From AB-137-C09 sp964645625 (GTDB taxonomy: Bacteria; Pseudomonadota; Zetaproteobacteria; Mariprofundales; Mariprofundaceae), in contig CAZYAI010000026.1 in the NCBI GenBank assembly GCA_964645625.1, positions 1 to 34,006 on the forward strand: DNA of 34,006 nucleotides, given 5' to 3'. The notes under the pieces were generated by a model that was given only the letters and a program-made list of their open reading frames with translations, was not told the origin of the DNA and did no database searches. The position numbers and the translations under genes are program-made. Each line of letters begins with the position of its first letter. Positions within the stretch are counted from its first letter, which is position 1. Below, piece by piece: positions 1 through 6,744 of this stretch.

Positions 1-85
1 ATCCAACCTAATCCCATCCCATCCCACTAATCTCACACCATCCGTCGCGTCACAAACTGTGGAGCAGGCATGATGCAATAAAACA

Positions 86-247
86 GGCTTTCCTTTTAAG
101 ACGGGACAGCAAAATCAATAGCTTATAGATTACCTGCGGTCGGAGAATCTATTTGCAACCGCTGGAATAATAGCCCACAGATGCACACAGATAAGAGTGA
201 ATAGTTGCAGTTTACCTCATGATCGAGGCCGTCTTAAACGGGAGGCT
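86..247. mobile_element. MITE-like element R1a (variant interior)
   Basis: A 162-bp stretch bounded by imperfect terminal inverted repeats. The left end reads GGCTTTCCTTTTAAGACGG and the right end, reverse-complemented, begins AGCCTCCCGTTTAAGACGG. The same ends bound the elements at 2214-2405 and 16332-16523, but the interior here is different. It contains CACAGATGCACACAGATAA (176-194), which resembles a repeat found beside the third copy. No open reading frame is present and no target-site duplication is visible (flanks ATAAAACA and GAATTTTT). It is probably an old or recombined non-autonomous element; no transposase is encoded in the window. Confidence 0.55.
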
Positions 248-265
248 GAATTTTTTTCATACAGC

Positions 266-354
266 ATCGTAATCTAAAAATTCATCATGGTTCGCTTGAT
301 CCAATCCCCAGTCTTGGGCCCGTTCTATGGATTGCGAATCAAGCCCGCAATGAC
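266..354 (-). repeat. dispersed intergenic repeat R2, copy A
   Basis: Read on the minus strand this begins GTCATTGCG, contains AAGACTGG and GATCAAGCGAA, and ends near TTTAGATTACGAT. The same order of blocks occurs on the plus strand at 16221-16310. The GTCATTGCG...CGCAATC core is of a kind that is common between genes in many proteobacterial genomes. It is non-coding and sits 19 bp from the MITE-like element R1a, the same arrangement as at the other copy. Confidence 0.5.
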
Positions 355-504
355 GTGCTGCCACCCTAAAAAAAACGCGCTTCTTCTTATCCTGAATGAT
401 TCATAAATCGTCATGATGATTGCGTAGAACCTTTGCCCGCAACGGTATTTGTGAATCATTTAGGCTATGGTGGGTGGAGGCTTTAGTCCTCAGTACAGCA
501 CGCG
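355..504. other. non-coding region downstream of hipA
   Basis: No gene is apparent. It holds a 9-bp inverted repeat, AATGATTCA at 395-403 and TGAATCATT at 452-460, and a small GAGG/CCTC hairpin at 477-491 just beyond the hipA stop. Neither is followed by a clear T tract in the hipA direction, so a terminator is possible but not shown. Confidence 0.35.
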
Positions 505-1662
505 CTACAATGAGCAGTCTTCATGCCCCCCTATCGCCATTGTTGCCTGCTCAATGAAGATGCTCGGTTGCACTTGGTGGTAGCCAGATACACCCGCCTT
601 TTTGGCAAACCTTTGCCATGCAGATGTAGCCCTTACAACCTCCGACAGAATGGTAAGCGCATCCTGACGCTTTAGACCGAAGTATTCACAAATATTCAGC
701 GCGGTAGCAAAGGTGTCAGGGTCTTCTCCATTTAATCGTAAGGCATGATTGCTACCATAAGGGCGGTGGCTGATGGTAATATCAAAGGCTGGCGACAGCT
801 TCCATGCGCCATTGCGGTAAAGAAAACCGTGGTTTCTTAAGTGGTCATCGGTGTTGGACACTAAGATATTAAACAACATACGGCGGTACAACTCTGGCAA
901 ACATTTCGTTCCAATTTTATCGGTCATCTCAAACGCCAGATCAATATAGCTGCTTTCGTCACCATCGCGCAGTCCCAACAGCGTCATGGCGGACATGTAG
1001 TGAATTTTATCGCCATCCTCGCGATCAAAACGGGAGAGCAGAAGGGTGTGATTGTTGCTATCGCCATGCAACGTGCATGCTGAGGTACAAATGCCCGCAG
1101 CGTGCGCCAGCTTCAGACAGACATATTCCCACCCCTCAACATCATTCGTATCGTGAATCTGTGGTACTTTGGCAATCCATTGCCGTTCTTGATCTTCCAC
1201 CACAATTTTTGCCCGCGCCCCACCCAATGAAGCATTGCTGATCAATTCGCTGTAGTCATGTTCTTCGCCGCGCATGATGGCATCGGTGAGTTGTTTGAAT
1301 TTAGGCAATGAGCTTAATGGCGGGATGTGATCCGCTTTGCTCTCAAATGTTTTACCCCCATCAAGCGAAAAACGAAGCGCGCCAAGTCGCAACCGATCAG
1401 AAACAGCCAATATGTATTCCTGTTCATGCAACCAATGCTTTTGAAGTTTTCGCTCAATCAGTTTCCTACCCCAACGGTCAGGGGATGCATCAGAAAATAT
1501 TCCGTGAAGACCCACCACATGATGATCTTTAATCTGCAACGGTAGATTTGGCGTAAGAGGAAAACCAATGCGTTGCCATTCATCTGTGTACATAAAGGTA
1601 GAGCTATTATCGCGAATAATTAGCTGACCAACATGCTGATTGCCAATGAACACATCCATCAT
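505..1662 (-). CDS. hipA: HipA-family serine/threonine kinase toxin
   Basis: A 385-residue HipA-like protein kinase, the toxin half of a type II toxin-antitoxin pair. In studied members the kinase phosphorylates a translation factor such as a tRNA synthetase and causes growth arrest. Visible features: a HipA N-terminal domain (residues about 1-100, with GIFSDASPDRWGR), a glycine-rich nucleotide loop ASLGGARAK (144-152), a catalytic-loop motif SNTDDHLRNHGF (269-280; D272/D273 the likely catalytic aspartates) and a DFG-like metal motif LSPAFDITIS (289-298). The length is close to that of HipA proteins. Its start overlaps the stop of the upstream hipB-like gene by 4 bp (ATGA), so the two are translationally coupled. 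The fold assignment is firm. The cellular target cannot be read from the sequence. Confidence 0.9.
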   Translation of the reverse strand: MMDVFIGNQHVGQLIIRDNSSTFMYTDEWQRIGFPLTPNLPLQIKDHHVVGLHGIFSDASPDRWGRKLIERKLQKHWLHEQEYILAVSDRLRLGALRFSLDGGKTFESKADHIPPLSSLPKFKQLTDAIMRGEEHDYSELISNASLGGARAKIVVEDQERQWIAKVPQIHDTNDVEGWEYVCLKLAHAAGICTSACTLHGDSNNHTLLLSRFDREDGDKIHYMSAMTLLGLRDGDESSYIDLAFEMTDKIGTKCLPELYRRMLFNILVSNTDDHLRNHGFLYRNGAWKLSPAFDITISHRPYGSNHALRLNGEDPDTFATALNICEYFGLKRQDALTILSEVVRATSAWQRFAKKAGVSGYHQVQPSIFIEQATMAIGGHEDCSL

Positions 1663-1982
1663 CGCACGCTCTTTTTACGCACCCGCTTGGGCAGGGCGGC
1701 GTTTTCTAGATCACGAGAAATAGGGTCGACTGAAATATCGGCCAGCATACCCATGCGCCCAGTAATGCCCAACAGCGCAAGCACGCGACCATAAATACCA
1801 ATGGCAACCGATGGATTCCCCTTTTGAATACGCGCAAGGGTGTTTTCGGAGATAAATGCGCGCTCCGCCAGTTCGCTCATCGTCAACTTGCGACGAATGC
1901 GTGCATGGCGAATGTCAGTACCAAGCTTTTTTAACTCTCGTTGCAACGATGGCGGCAAAGCATGCAAACCAGTGGAACGCAT
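1659..1982 (-). CDS. hipB: HipB-like XRE-family antitoxin/repressor
   Basis: A small DNA-binding protein of 107 residues with an XRE helix-turn-helix (RKLTMSELAERAFISENTLARIQKG), followed by a tail rich in Arg and Lys. It is expected to neutralise the adjacent HipA kinase and repress the operon. Two in-frame ATGs are possible. The one at 1982 has GGAG (plus-strand CTCC at 1989-1992) 6 nt upstream, while the one at 1994 (111 aa) has no Shine-Dalgarno and would overlap a candidate operator, so 1982 is preferred. The family is clear. Pairing with hipA rests on the 4-bp overlap and the shared promoter. Confidence 0.85.
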   Translation of the reverse strand: MRSTGLHALPPSLQRELKKLGTDIRHARIRRKLTMSELAERAFISENTLARIQKGNPSVAIGIYGRVLALLGITGRMGMLADISVDPISRDLENAALPKRVRKKSVR

Positions 1983-1992
1983 ATATAACTCC

Positions 1993-2006
1993 ATATATAA
2001 TGGTTT
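1993..2006 (-). promoter_or_regulatory. candidate HipB operator, proximal
   Basis: ATATATAATGGTTT on the plus strand, matched at 13 of 14 positions by ATATATGATGGTTT at 2025-2038. The two lie 32 bp apart, about three helical turns, in the same orientation. This copy lies in the untranslated leader just upstream of the preferred hipB start. The operator role is inferred from the repeat, its location and the known autorepression of hipBA operons. Confidence 0.5.
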
Positions 2007-2023
2007 AACTTAGATTAAAACGC

Positions 2024-2051
2024 AATATATGATGGTTTGTAATTTTGTCAA
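2024..2051 (-). promoter_or_regulatory. hipBA promoter with overlapping distal operator
   Basis: On the minus strand a perfect -35 TTGACA (plus 2046-2051) is separated by 16 nt from a -10 TATATT (plus 2024-2029). This puts the start of transcription near 2017, about 35 nt before the hipB ATG. The distal operator candidate (2025-2038) covers most of the -10 and half of the spacer, so a bound repressor would block RNA polymerase. Confidence 0.6.
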
Positions 2052-2074
2052 AAGATGCGCTTGCGGCATATTGA

Positions 2075-2100
2075 ACGATGTGTTTTTTTGACCACATCGT
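2075..2100. other. 8-bp stem-loop in the hipB/wspA gap
   Basis: ACGATGTG (2075-2082) and CACATCGT (2093-2100) form a perfect 8-bp stem with a 10-nt T-rich loop. It lies upstream of the hipBA promoter and faces no gene end, so its role is unknown. The rest of 2101-2213 shows nothing recognisable. Confidence 0.35.
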
Positions 2101-2213
2101 CGTTGTTTCGTGGCTTAAGTCTTTACCATGCAAACTGAGGTTTCATCCCTGATTTCGCCTTGAGTCGCTCAAAAAGTCACGACGCTGCTGTCGTCTCATG
2201 ATAAGAATTACTG

Positions 2214-2405
2214 GGCTTCCCTTTTAAGACGGGACGCACGTACACTACAAGACCATCATGTAGGTTGGGTTGAGGCACGAAACCCAACAAAGGAGCATAG
2301 CCTAAATAACGTGTTGTTGTTTTAAAGTTGGGTTTCGTACCTCAACCACAACCTTATATGTTTCGCATATCCCTATTGCTTTTGTCCCATCTTAAACGGA
2401 AAGCC
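2214..2405. mobile_element. MITE-like palindromic element R1b
   Basis: A 192-bp non-coding element ending in imperfect terminal inverted repeats (left GGCTTCCCTTTTAAGACGGG; right end reverse-complemented GGCTTTCCGTTTAAGATGGG). The interior carries two long inverted arms (2262-2288 and 2327-2354). Each arm also contains its own 8-bp stem GTTGGGTT/AACCCAAC, so the whole element can fold on itself. It matches the copy at 16332-16523 in opposite orientation over its full length, at roughly nine positions in ten by eye. No 8-bp target duplication is visible here. It ends only 92 bp before the wspA start codon. Confidence 0.7.
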
Positions 2406-2450
2406 CATGTTTTATGTTAGGCAGTGTAGGCAGTGCCTGCTTTGGAGTTA

Positions 2451-2480
2451 TTGACAAGGCAGGTGACTGTTTGCCATACT
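2451..2480 (+). promoter_or_regulatory. weak candidate wsp operon promoter
   Basis: A perfect TTGACA at 2451-2456 is followed after 18 nt by CATACT at 2475-2480. If used, transcription would start around 2487, at the Shine-Dalgarno itself, giving an almost leaderless message. That is awkward, so the real promoter may lie within or upstream of the MITE-like element. Confidence 0.25.
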
Positions 2481-2497
2481 CGCCGAGGAGGGTTTTT

Positions 2498-4411
2498 ATG
2501 CTTAAGCGTTTTACTATTAACCAGAAATTATTTATCCCCAGTGTTTTGTTGCTGATCTATTTTATCGTTTTACTATGGTTGCAAATTACTGGAACAGCAC
2601 AACATAATGCACTTAGCGAAGCCAGTCAGCGCATTATGGTTTTGGATGGTAACGTTGATAAAACCACTGAGTATGTTTTACAATCGATTGCTATAAGCAA
2701 CCAGTTTCAGGTTCATCGCAAAGAAGAGATGATAAACGCTTACAATTTGACGGCGCATAAAATCGATCAGCTTTTTGAGGAAATGGATACCACCTTGCTC
2801 ACTGCCGAGGATCAAGATGTGGTGCAAAAAGCTCATATGCAATGGACTGCAACCCGCGACCAGTTCTTTAGCATGGTAAAAACACAAACAGCATTGGGGT
2901 TGGATGAAAACAGCGGTTTGTTGGGTAAGCTTCGTGATGCAGTACATGCGGTAGAAGGCATCCTCAACACCCACAACGAAATTACGCTGGCACACTCCAT
3001 GCTACAGATGCGCCGCCATGAAAAAGACTTTTTAGCACGGCAAAAAGATCAATATGTGATGGAAATGGCAGAAGAGCGTAAACGTTTTGAAAGCCTGCTT
3101 AAAGCTAGCTCTTTGAGCGACAGTGATAAAAAAGAAATTAAAAAGAAAATGGACATTTATCATGCGTCTTTTCTCGATCTTGTTGAAGGTGTTAAGCAGG
3201 TTGTTATAGAAGCTGCTGCCAATACGCAAAAAAGCGACGATGTACTCAAAAGCATTCATGTGATGCAGGTTGCCATTCATGATTTGCTAACGACGAATCA
3301 AGAAACACAGGTGGCGAGTACAGCATATAACGATCGCCTATTCACTATTGCATTATCGGTCATGAGTATGCTTTTATTACTGTTTTTGGTGGTTCTGGCG
3401 TGGCATTTATCCCGTCCGTTGAAGCAACTGATTGTACGCGTGCGGGAACTGGCCGATGGTGGTGCTGATTTATCGTTGCGCTTGGATGAACAGGGGCAGG
3501 ATGAGACGGCCACCCTTGCCCACCTTGTGAACCGTTTGATGGATCGTTTAACCCATTTGATTCAGCGCGTTCAGCGGGCGGGCATTCAAGTGGCTGGCTC
3601 GATGAAGCAGATCGCAGCTTCCGCCAAAGAGCAGGAGGCAAGCACCACGGAATATGCAGCCACTGCCAACCAAGTCGCCGCCTCGATTCGAGAAATCACC
3701 ATCACCTCGCGCGATCTTGGGCATGCCGTTCAAGAAACCAATCAATTGGTGCAACAGGCAGATGATGCCGCTGGACGCAGTCAGTCACGCATGACGCATA
3801 TGGATAACACCATGAATACGATGGCAAATTCTTCGCAGGCGATTACCAGTAAACTTGCCGTGTTGAGTGAGAAGGCTGGCAGTATCAGCAGCATGGTCAC
3901 GACGATTAACAAGGTCGCAGATCAAACTAATTTATTGTCGTTAAACGCTGCAATTGAAGCAGAAAAGGCAGGGGAATATGGTCGCGGTTTTGCTGTGGTC
4001 GCCAGTGAAATTCGCCGCCTAGCCGACCAAACAGCCGTTGCCACTTATGACATTGAACAAATGGTGAAAGAGGTGCAATCAGCCGTTGCTGGTGGTGTGA
4101 TGAGTATGGATAAGTTTTCTGAAGATATTCATCGCAGTGTCGAAGAAACAAAGCAGGCTTCGGTGGAAATGGCTGAGGTGATTCATTTGGTGCAAGCCTT
4201 TGCCCCGCATATGGAAAGCATCAACGAAGGGCTGAATATGCAGAATCAAGAAGCCGAAGAGATCAGCGATGCTATGGTCAACCTGAGTGAGGCGGCACAG
4301 CAAACGGCTGACTTGGTCAGTCAAACCAACCGTACCATTGGCGACCTTGATGAGGCGGTCAACAGCTTGCAAGATGCCGTTGGCATTTTTATGGTGAAAA
4401 AAACACGCTGA
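2498..4411 (+). CDS. wspA: WspA-type methyl-accepting chemoreceptor with HBM-like sensor
   Basis: A 637-residue membrane chemoreceptor that would control the kinase WspE. The order is TM1 (about 13-33), a long helical periplasmic domain (about 35-300), TM2, HAMP, then a signalling domain. The hairpin tip EAEKAGEYGRGFAVVASEIR followed by RLADQTAVATYDIE is the WspA-type variant of the MCP signature. The periplasmic part contains SGLLGKLRDAVHAVEG and LQMRRHEKDFLARQ, which resemble the helical bimodular (HBM) sensor family rather than the short four-helix domain of Pseudomonas WspA. The start at 2498 is chosen because AGGAGGG (2486-2492) lies 6 nt upstream and the protein then begins directly before TM1; an ATG at 2414 has no such site. 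The stop overlaps the wspB start (TGATG). Confidence 0.85.
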   Translation: MLKRFTINQKLFIPSVLLLIYFIVLLWLQITGTAQHNALSEASQRIMVLDGNVDKTTEYVLQSIAISNQFQVHRKEEMINAYNLTAHKIDQLFEEMDTTLLTAEDQDVVQKAHMQWTATRDQFFSMVKTQTALGLDENSGLLGKLRDAVHAVEGILNTHNEITLAHSMLQMRRHEKDFLARQKDQYVMEMAEERKRFESLLKASSLSDSDKKEIKKKMDIYHASFLDLVEGVKQVVIEAAANTQKSDDVLKSIHVMQVAIHDLLTTNQETQVASTAYNDRLFTIALSVMSMLLLLFLVVLAWHLSRPLKQLIVRVRELADGGADLSLRLDEQGQDETATLAHLVNRLMDRLTHLIQRVQRAGIQVAGSMKQIAASAKEQEASTTEYAATANQVAASIREITITSRDLGHAVQETNQLVQQADDAAGRSQSRMTHMDNTMNTMANSSQAITSKLAVLSEKAGSISSMVTTINKVADQTNLLSLNAAIEAEKAGEYGRGFAVVASEIRRLADQTAVATYDIEQMVKEVQSAVAGGVMSMDKFSEDIHRSVEETKQASVEMAEVIHLVQAFAPHMESINEGLNMQNQEAEEISDAMVNLSEAAQQTADLVSQTNRTIGDLDEAVNSLQDAVGIFMVKKTR

Positions 4412-4881
4412 TGCTGTGTATCTGTTTCCACCTGAAACAACAAAATTATGCTGTGGATGCATGCCATATTGAGCGTATTTTACCACGTATGGCGGTAGAG
4501 CCATTGGATGGTTCGCCGCCGTGGTTGTGCGGGGTGTTTGATTGGCAGGATCGTGCTATACCACTGGTGGATTTTTGCATGCTGTGCAAAGGGCGCGCTT
4601 CACGCTTATTATTTAGCACACGTGTTATTGTCGTGCGTTGCCGCGATCATCAAGGGCAAGAGCAACAGCTTGGTTTATTGGCTGAAGGCGTAACGGGTAC
4701 GATTCGTTACCAGCTAGCATCCGTTCATCGCTTAGAACTTCACTTGGTCAAAGCTCCCTATTTGGCAGAGGTCATCACGGATCGTAAAGGCATGGTTCAA
4801 CTGCTGGACGTTCATCAACTGTATAACCAAGAGCTGGCGGATGTGTTGCGCAAAAAGGAGCAGGTCATTGCAGATTCCTGA
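4411..4881 (+). CDS. wspB: WspB, CheW-like coupling protein
   Basis: A 156-residue CheW-like scaffold expected to couple the chemoreceptor to the kinase WspE at the inner membrane. It begins with the hydrophobic strand LCICFHLKQQNYAVDACHIERILP typical in pattern of CheW-like domains, and contains GVFDWQDRAIPLVDFCML, the usual glycine/proline/aspartate-containing loop. The start codon overlaps the wspA stop by one base. It is the first of two CheW-like genes in this operon, which is the Wsp arrangement. The fold is clear; the name rests on operon position. Confidence 0.82.
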   Translation: MLCICFHLKQQNYAVDACHIERILPRMAVEPLDGSPPWLCGVFDWQDRAIPLVDFCMLCKGRASRLLFSTRVIVVRCRDHQGQEQQLGLLAEGVTGTIRYQLASVHRLELHLVKAPYLAEVITDRKGMVQLLDVHQLYNQELADVLRKKEQVIADS

Positions 4882-6067
4882 AGCCTTATTGCATTGTTTG
4901 CATGATCGTTTGGGCTTAAACCCAACCAGCATCAATGCCCAATCACTCATCAATGGTATCAGTCAGCGTATGAAAGCCTGTGGCTGCGATGATGCAACGA
5001 GCTATGCTCAGTTTGTGCAACATGACCATCATGAGTTTTTACATTTGGTGGAAGTGGTTGTCGTGCCAGAGACCAGCTTCTTTCGTCATCCTGCGGCGTT
5101 CCAGCACCTGCGCCAATTAGCGCAGCAACACGGCAATGATACACCACTGCGCATTCTTTGCCTGCCTTCGTCAACGGGGGAAGAGCCTTATTCTGTTGCT
5201 ATGTGTTTATTGCAGGCGGGTTTTGCTGCCGATACTTTTAGCATTGATGCCGTGGATGTAAGTTCGGAGGCATTGAAGCGCGCCCGTGCGGGGGTGTTTC
5301 AACAATTCTCATTCCGTGGTGATATGGTGCAGTCCTACATGCATTATTTTAATGTCACAGCACAAGGGTACCAAATTGCGTCTGAAGTACAGCAATGTGT
5401 ACGTTTTCTTCAGGCGAACATCTTGGATGATAAGAAGCTGTTGGCGATGGGGCGTTACCCTATTATTTTTTGCCGTAACTTAATGATTTACCTGCATGCA
5501 GATGCACGCCTACAAGCCGCGAAAACCTTGAGTCGCATGCTAGAGGAGGGCGGTACGCTATTTTCAGGCAATGCAGAAAATAGCACCGTATGGCATGGCT
5601 ATTTTCAGTCCCAACGCGTTGCTATGACCTTTGCGATGAGCCACGCTGACCCTTCTTTAACCAGCACGCGGCGTATGTCCGTCACCAAGCCATGTAAACC
5701 TGTGCGCCCTGTGATTGCGCCAGCAAAAAGCAAAGCTGCGCCAGCTATAGCGCCATGCTACACCTTGGCGAGTGTTCAGCAGGCCGCTAATCAAGGGCGT
5801 AACAGCGCAGTCATCGAACAATGTGAAGCGTTATTGCGCCAGCAACCCCAAACAGCAGAGTTATATTTTTACTTGGCTTTGGCGCATGAATCCGAAGGTC
5901 GCCCAGCCCAAGCGATCAAGAAGTTGCGCCAAGCGGTGTATTTGCAACCTTCTTATCAAGAGGCATTACAACATTTGGCATTGCTGTTGGATGTACAAGG
6001 GGAGGCGATGGCTGCCAAGCGTGTGCGCCAACGACTGATGATGGTACGTGAACATGCCATCGAATAA
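4868..6067 (+). CDS. wspC: WspC, CheR-type methyltransferase with TPR tail
   Basis: A SAM-dependent methyltransferase that would methylate glutamates on WspA. The CheR domain shows VPETSFFRHPAAF, the SAM-binding SSTGEEPYSVAM, and PIIFCRNLMIYL. A proline/alanine linker follows (about residues 270-300), then a TPR-like tail (AELYFYLALAHESEGRPAQA; PSYQEALQHLALLL), as in WspC and unlike plain CheR. The preferred start is TTG at 4868, with AAGGAG (4855-4860) 7 nt upstream, giving 399 aa. The ATG at 4841 (408 aa) lacks a good ribosome-binding site. Either start overlaps wspB, by 14 or 41 bp. Confidence 0.85.
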   Translation: MQIPEALLHCLHDRLGLNPTSINAQSLINGISQRMKACGCDDATSYAQFVQHDHHEFLHLVEVVVVPETSFFRHPAAFQHLRQLAQQHGNDTPLRILCLPSSTGEEPYSVAMCLLQAGFAADTFSIDAVDVSSEALKRARAGVFQQFSFRGDMVQSYMHYFNVTAQGYQIASEVQQCVRFLQANILDDKKLLAMGRYPIIFCRNLMIYLHADARLQAAKTLSRMLEEGGTLFSGNAENSTVWHGYFQSQRVAMTFAMSHADPSLTSTRRMSVTKPCKPVRPVIAPAKSKAAPAIAPCYTLASVQQAANQGRNSAVIEQCEALLRQQPQTAELYFYLALAHESEGRPAQAIKKLRQAVYLQPSYQEALQHLALLLDVQGEAMAAKRVRQRLMMVREHAIE

Positions 6068-6743
6068 ACCTGAACATGGGCTAGTGGACTGTTGGAATCG
6101 CATCGGTGTATGGGCGCATGGCAAACCCAGTTGCCCCGATCTTCCACGGGTATCGCATTGCCGTAATTGCTTGGTCTATATTCGTGCTGGTCGTCATAAA
6201 CTCGATCAAACCGTGCCTGATGATTACGATATGACTTGGGTCAATATGTGGTTGGATGGTCAAGATAATGAGGAGCAAAAATCACAGCAGCGTTTGTTAG
6301 TGTTTCAGCTGGGGCAAGAGGATTACTTCGGGTTGCCATTGGCTCAAGTGGTTGAGGTGTTGCCTATGCGTGAGGCGAATCCCGTACCACATACCAATCA
6401 CAATATTTTGCGTGGTTTAACGCATGTGCGTGGTGAGCTGTGTTTATTTATCTCGCTGTGTGGTGTGTTGTCTCGTCGGCCGATTGTGTTGACTGAGGAT
6501 GATAAGGGGCAACGCCTTATTTGTGTAAAGATCGAGGGTCACAGTGTGGTGTTTGCGGTGGCTCATATTCATGGTATTGCAGCATACCAGGCAGCGAGCC
6601 TGCAACCGCTGCCAGACAGTTTGCCACCACAGCAACGGCAGTTATGCCAAGGGATTATCTCGCTAGACCTTGCGGGGAAACACGTTCATACCTGCGTGCT
6701 TGATACAGCACGCTGGAAGCCCATGATGGATCGGTTGCGCTGA
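6048..6743 (+). CDS. wspD: WspD, CheW-like coupling protein with Cys-rich N-terminus
   Basis: A 231-residue coupling protein. The N-terminal part carries DCWNRIGVWAHGKPSCPDLP and HCRNCLVY, a cysteine-containing segment characteristic of WspD proteins. The CheW fold runs from about residue 80 (LLVFQLGQEDYFGLPLAQVV; ILRGLTHVRGELCLFISL). The start shown is GTG at 6048, overlapping wspC by 20 bp. ATG at 6054 and GTG at 6084 (just before DCW) are alternatives, and none has a strong Shine-Dalgarno, which suggests coupled translation. The stop lies one base before the wspE ATG. Confidence 0.85.
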   Translation: MNMPSNKPEHGLVDCWNRIGVWAHGKPSCPDLPRVSHCRNCLVYIRAGRHKLDQTVPDDYDMTWVNMWLDGQDNEEQKSQQRLLVFQLGQEDYFGLPLAQVVEVLPMREANPVPHTNHNILRGLTHVRGELCLFISLCGVLSRRPIVLTEDDKGQRLICVKIEGHSVVFAVAHIHGIAAYQAASLQPLPDSLPPQQRQLCQGIISLDLAGKHVHTCVLDTARWKPMMDRLR

Positions 6744-6744
6744 C

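Noticed and set aside
4079..4504. Long antisense reading frame opposite wspA/wspB
   Set aside because: It has no start signals or recognisable domain and is explained by codon bias of the strongly supported plus-strand genes.
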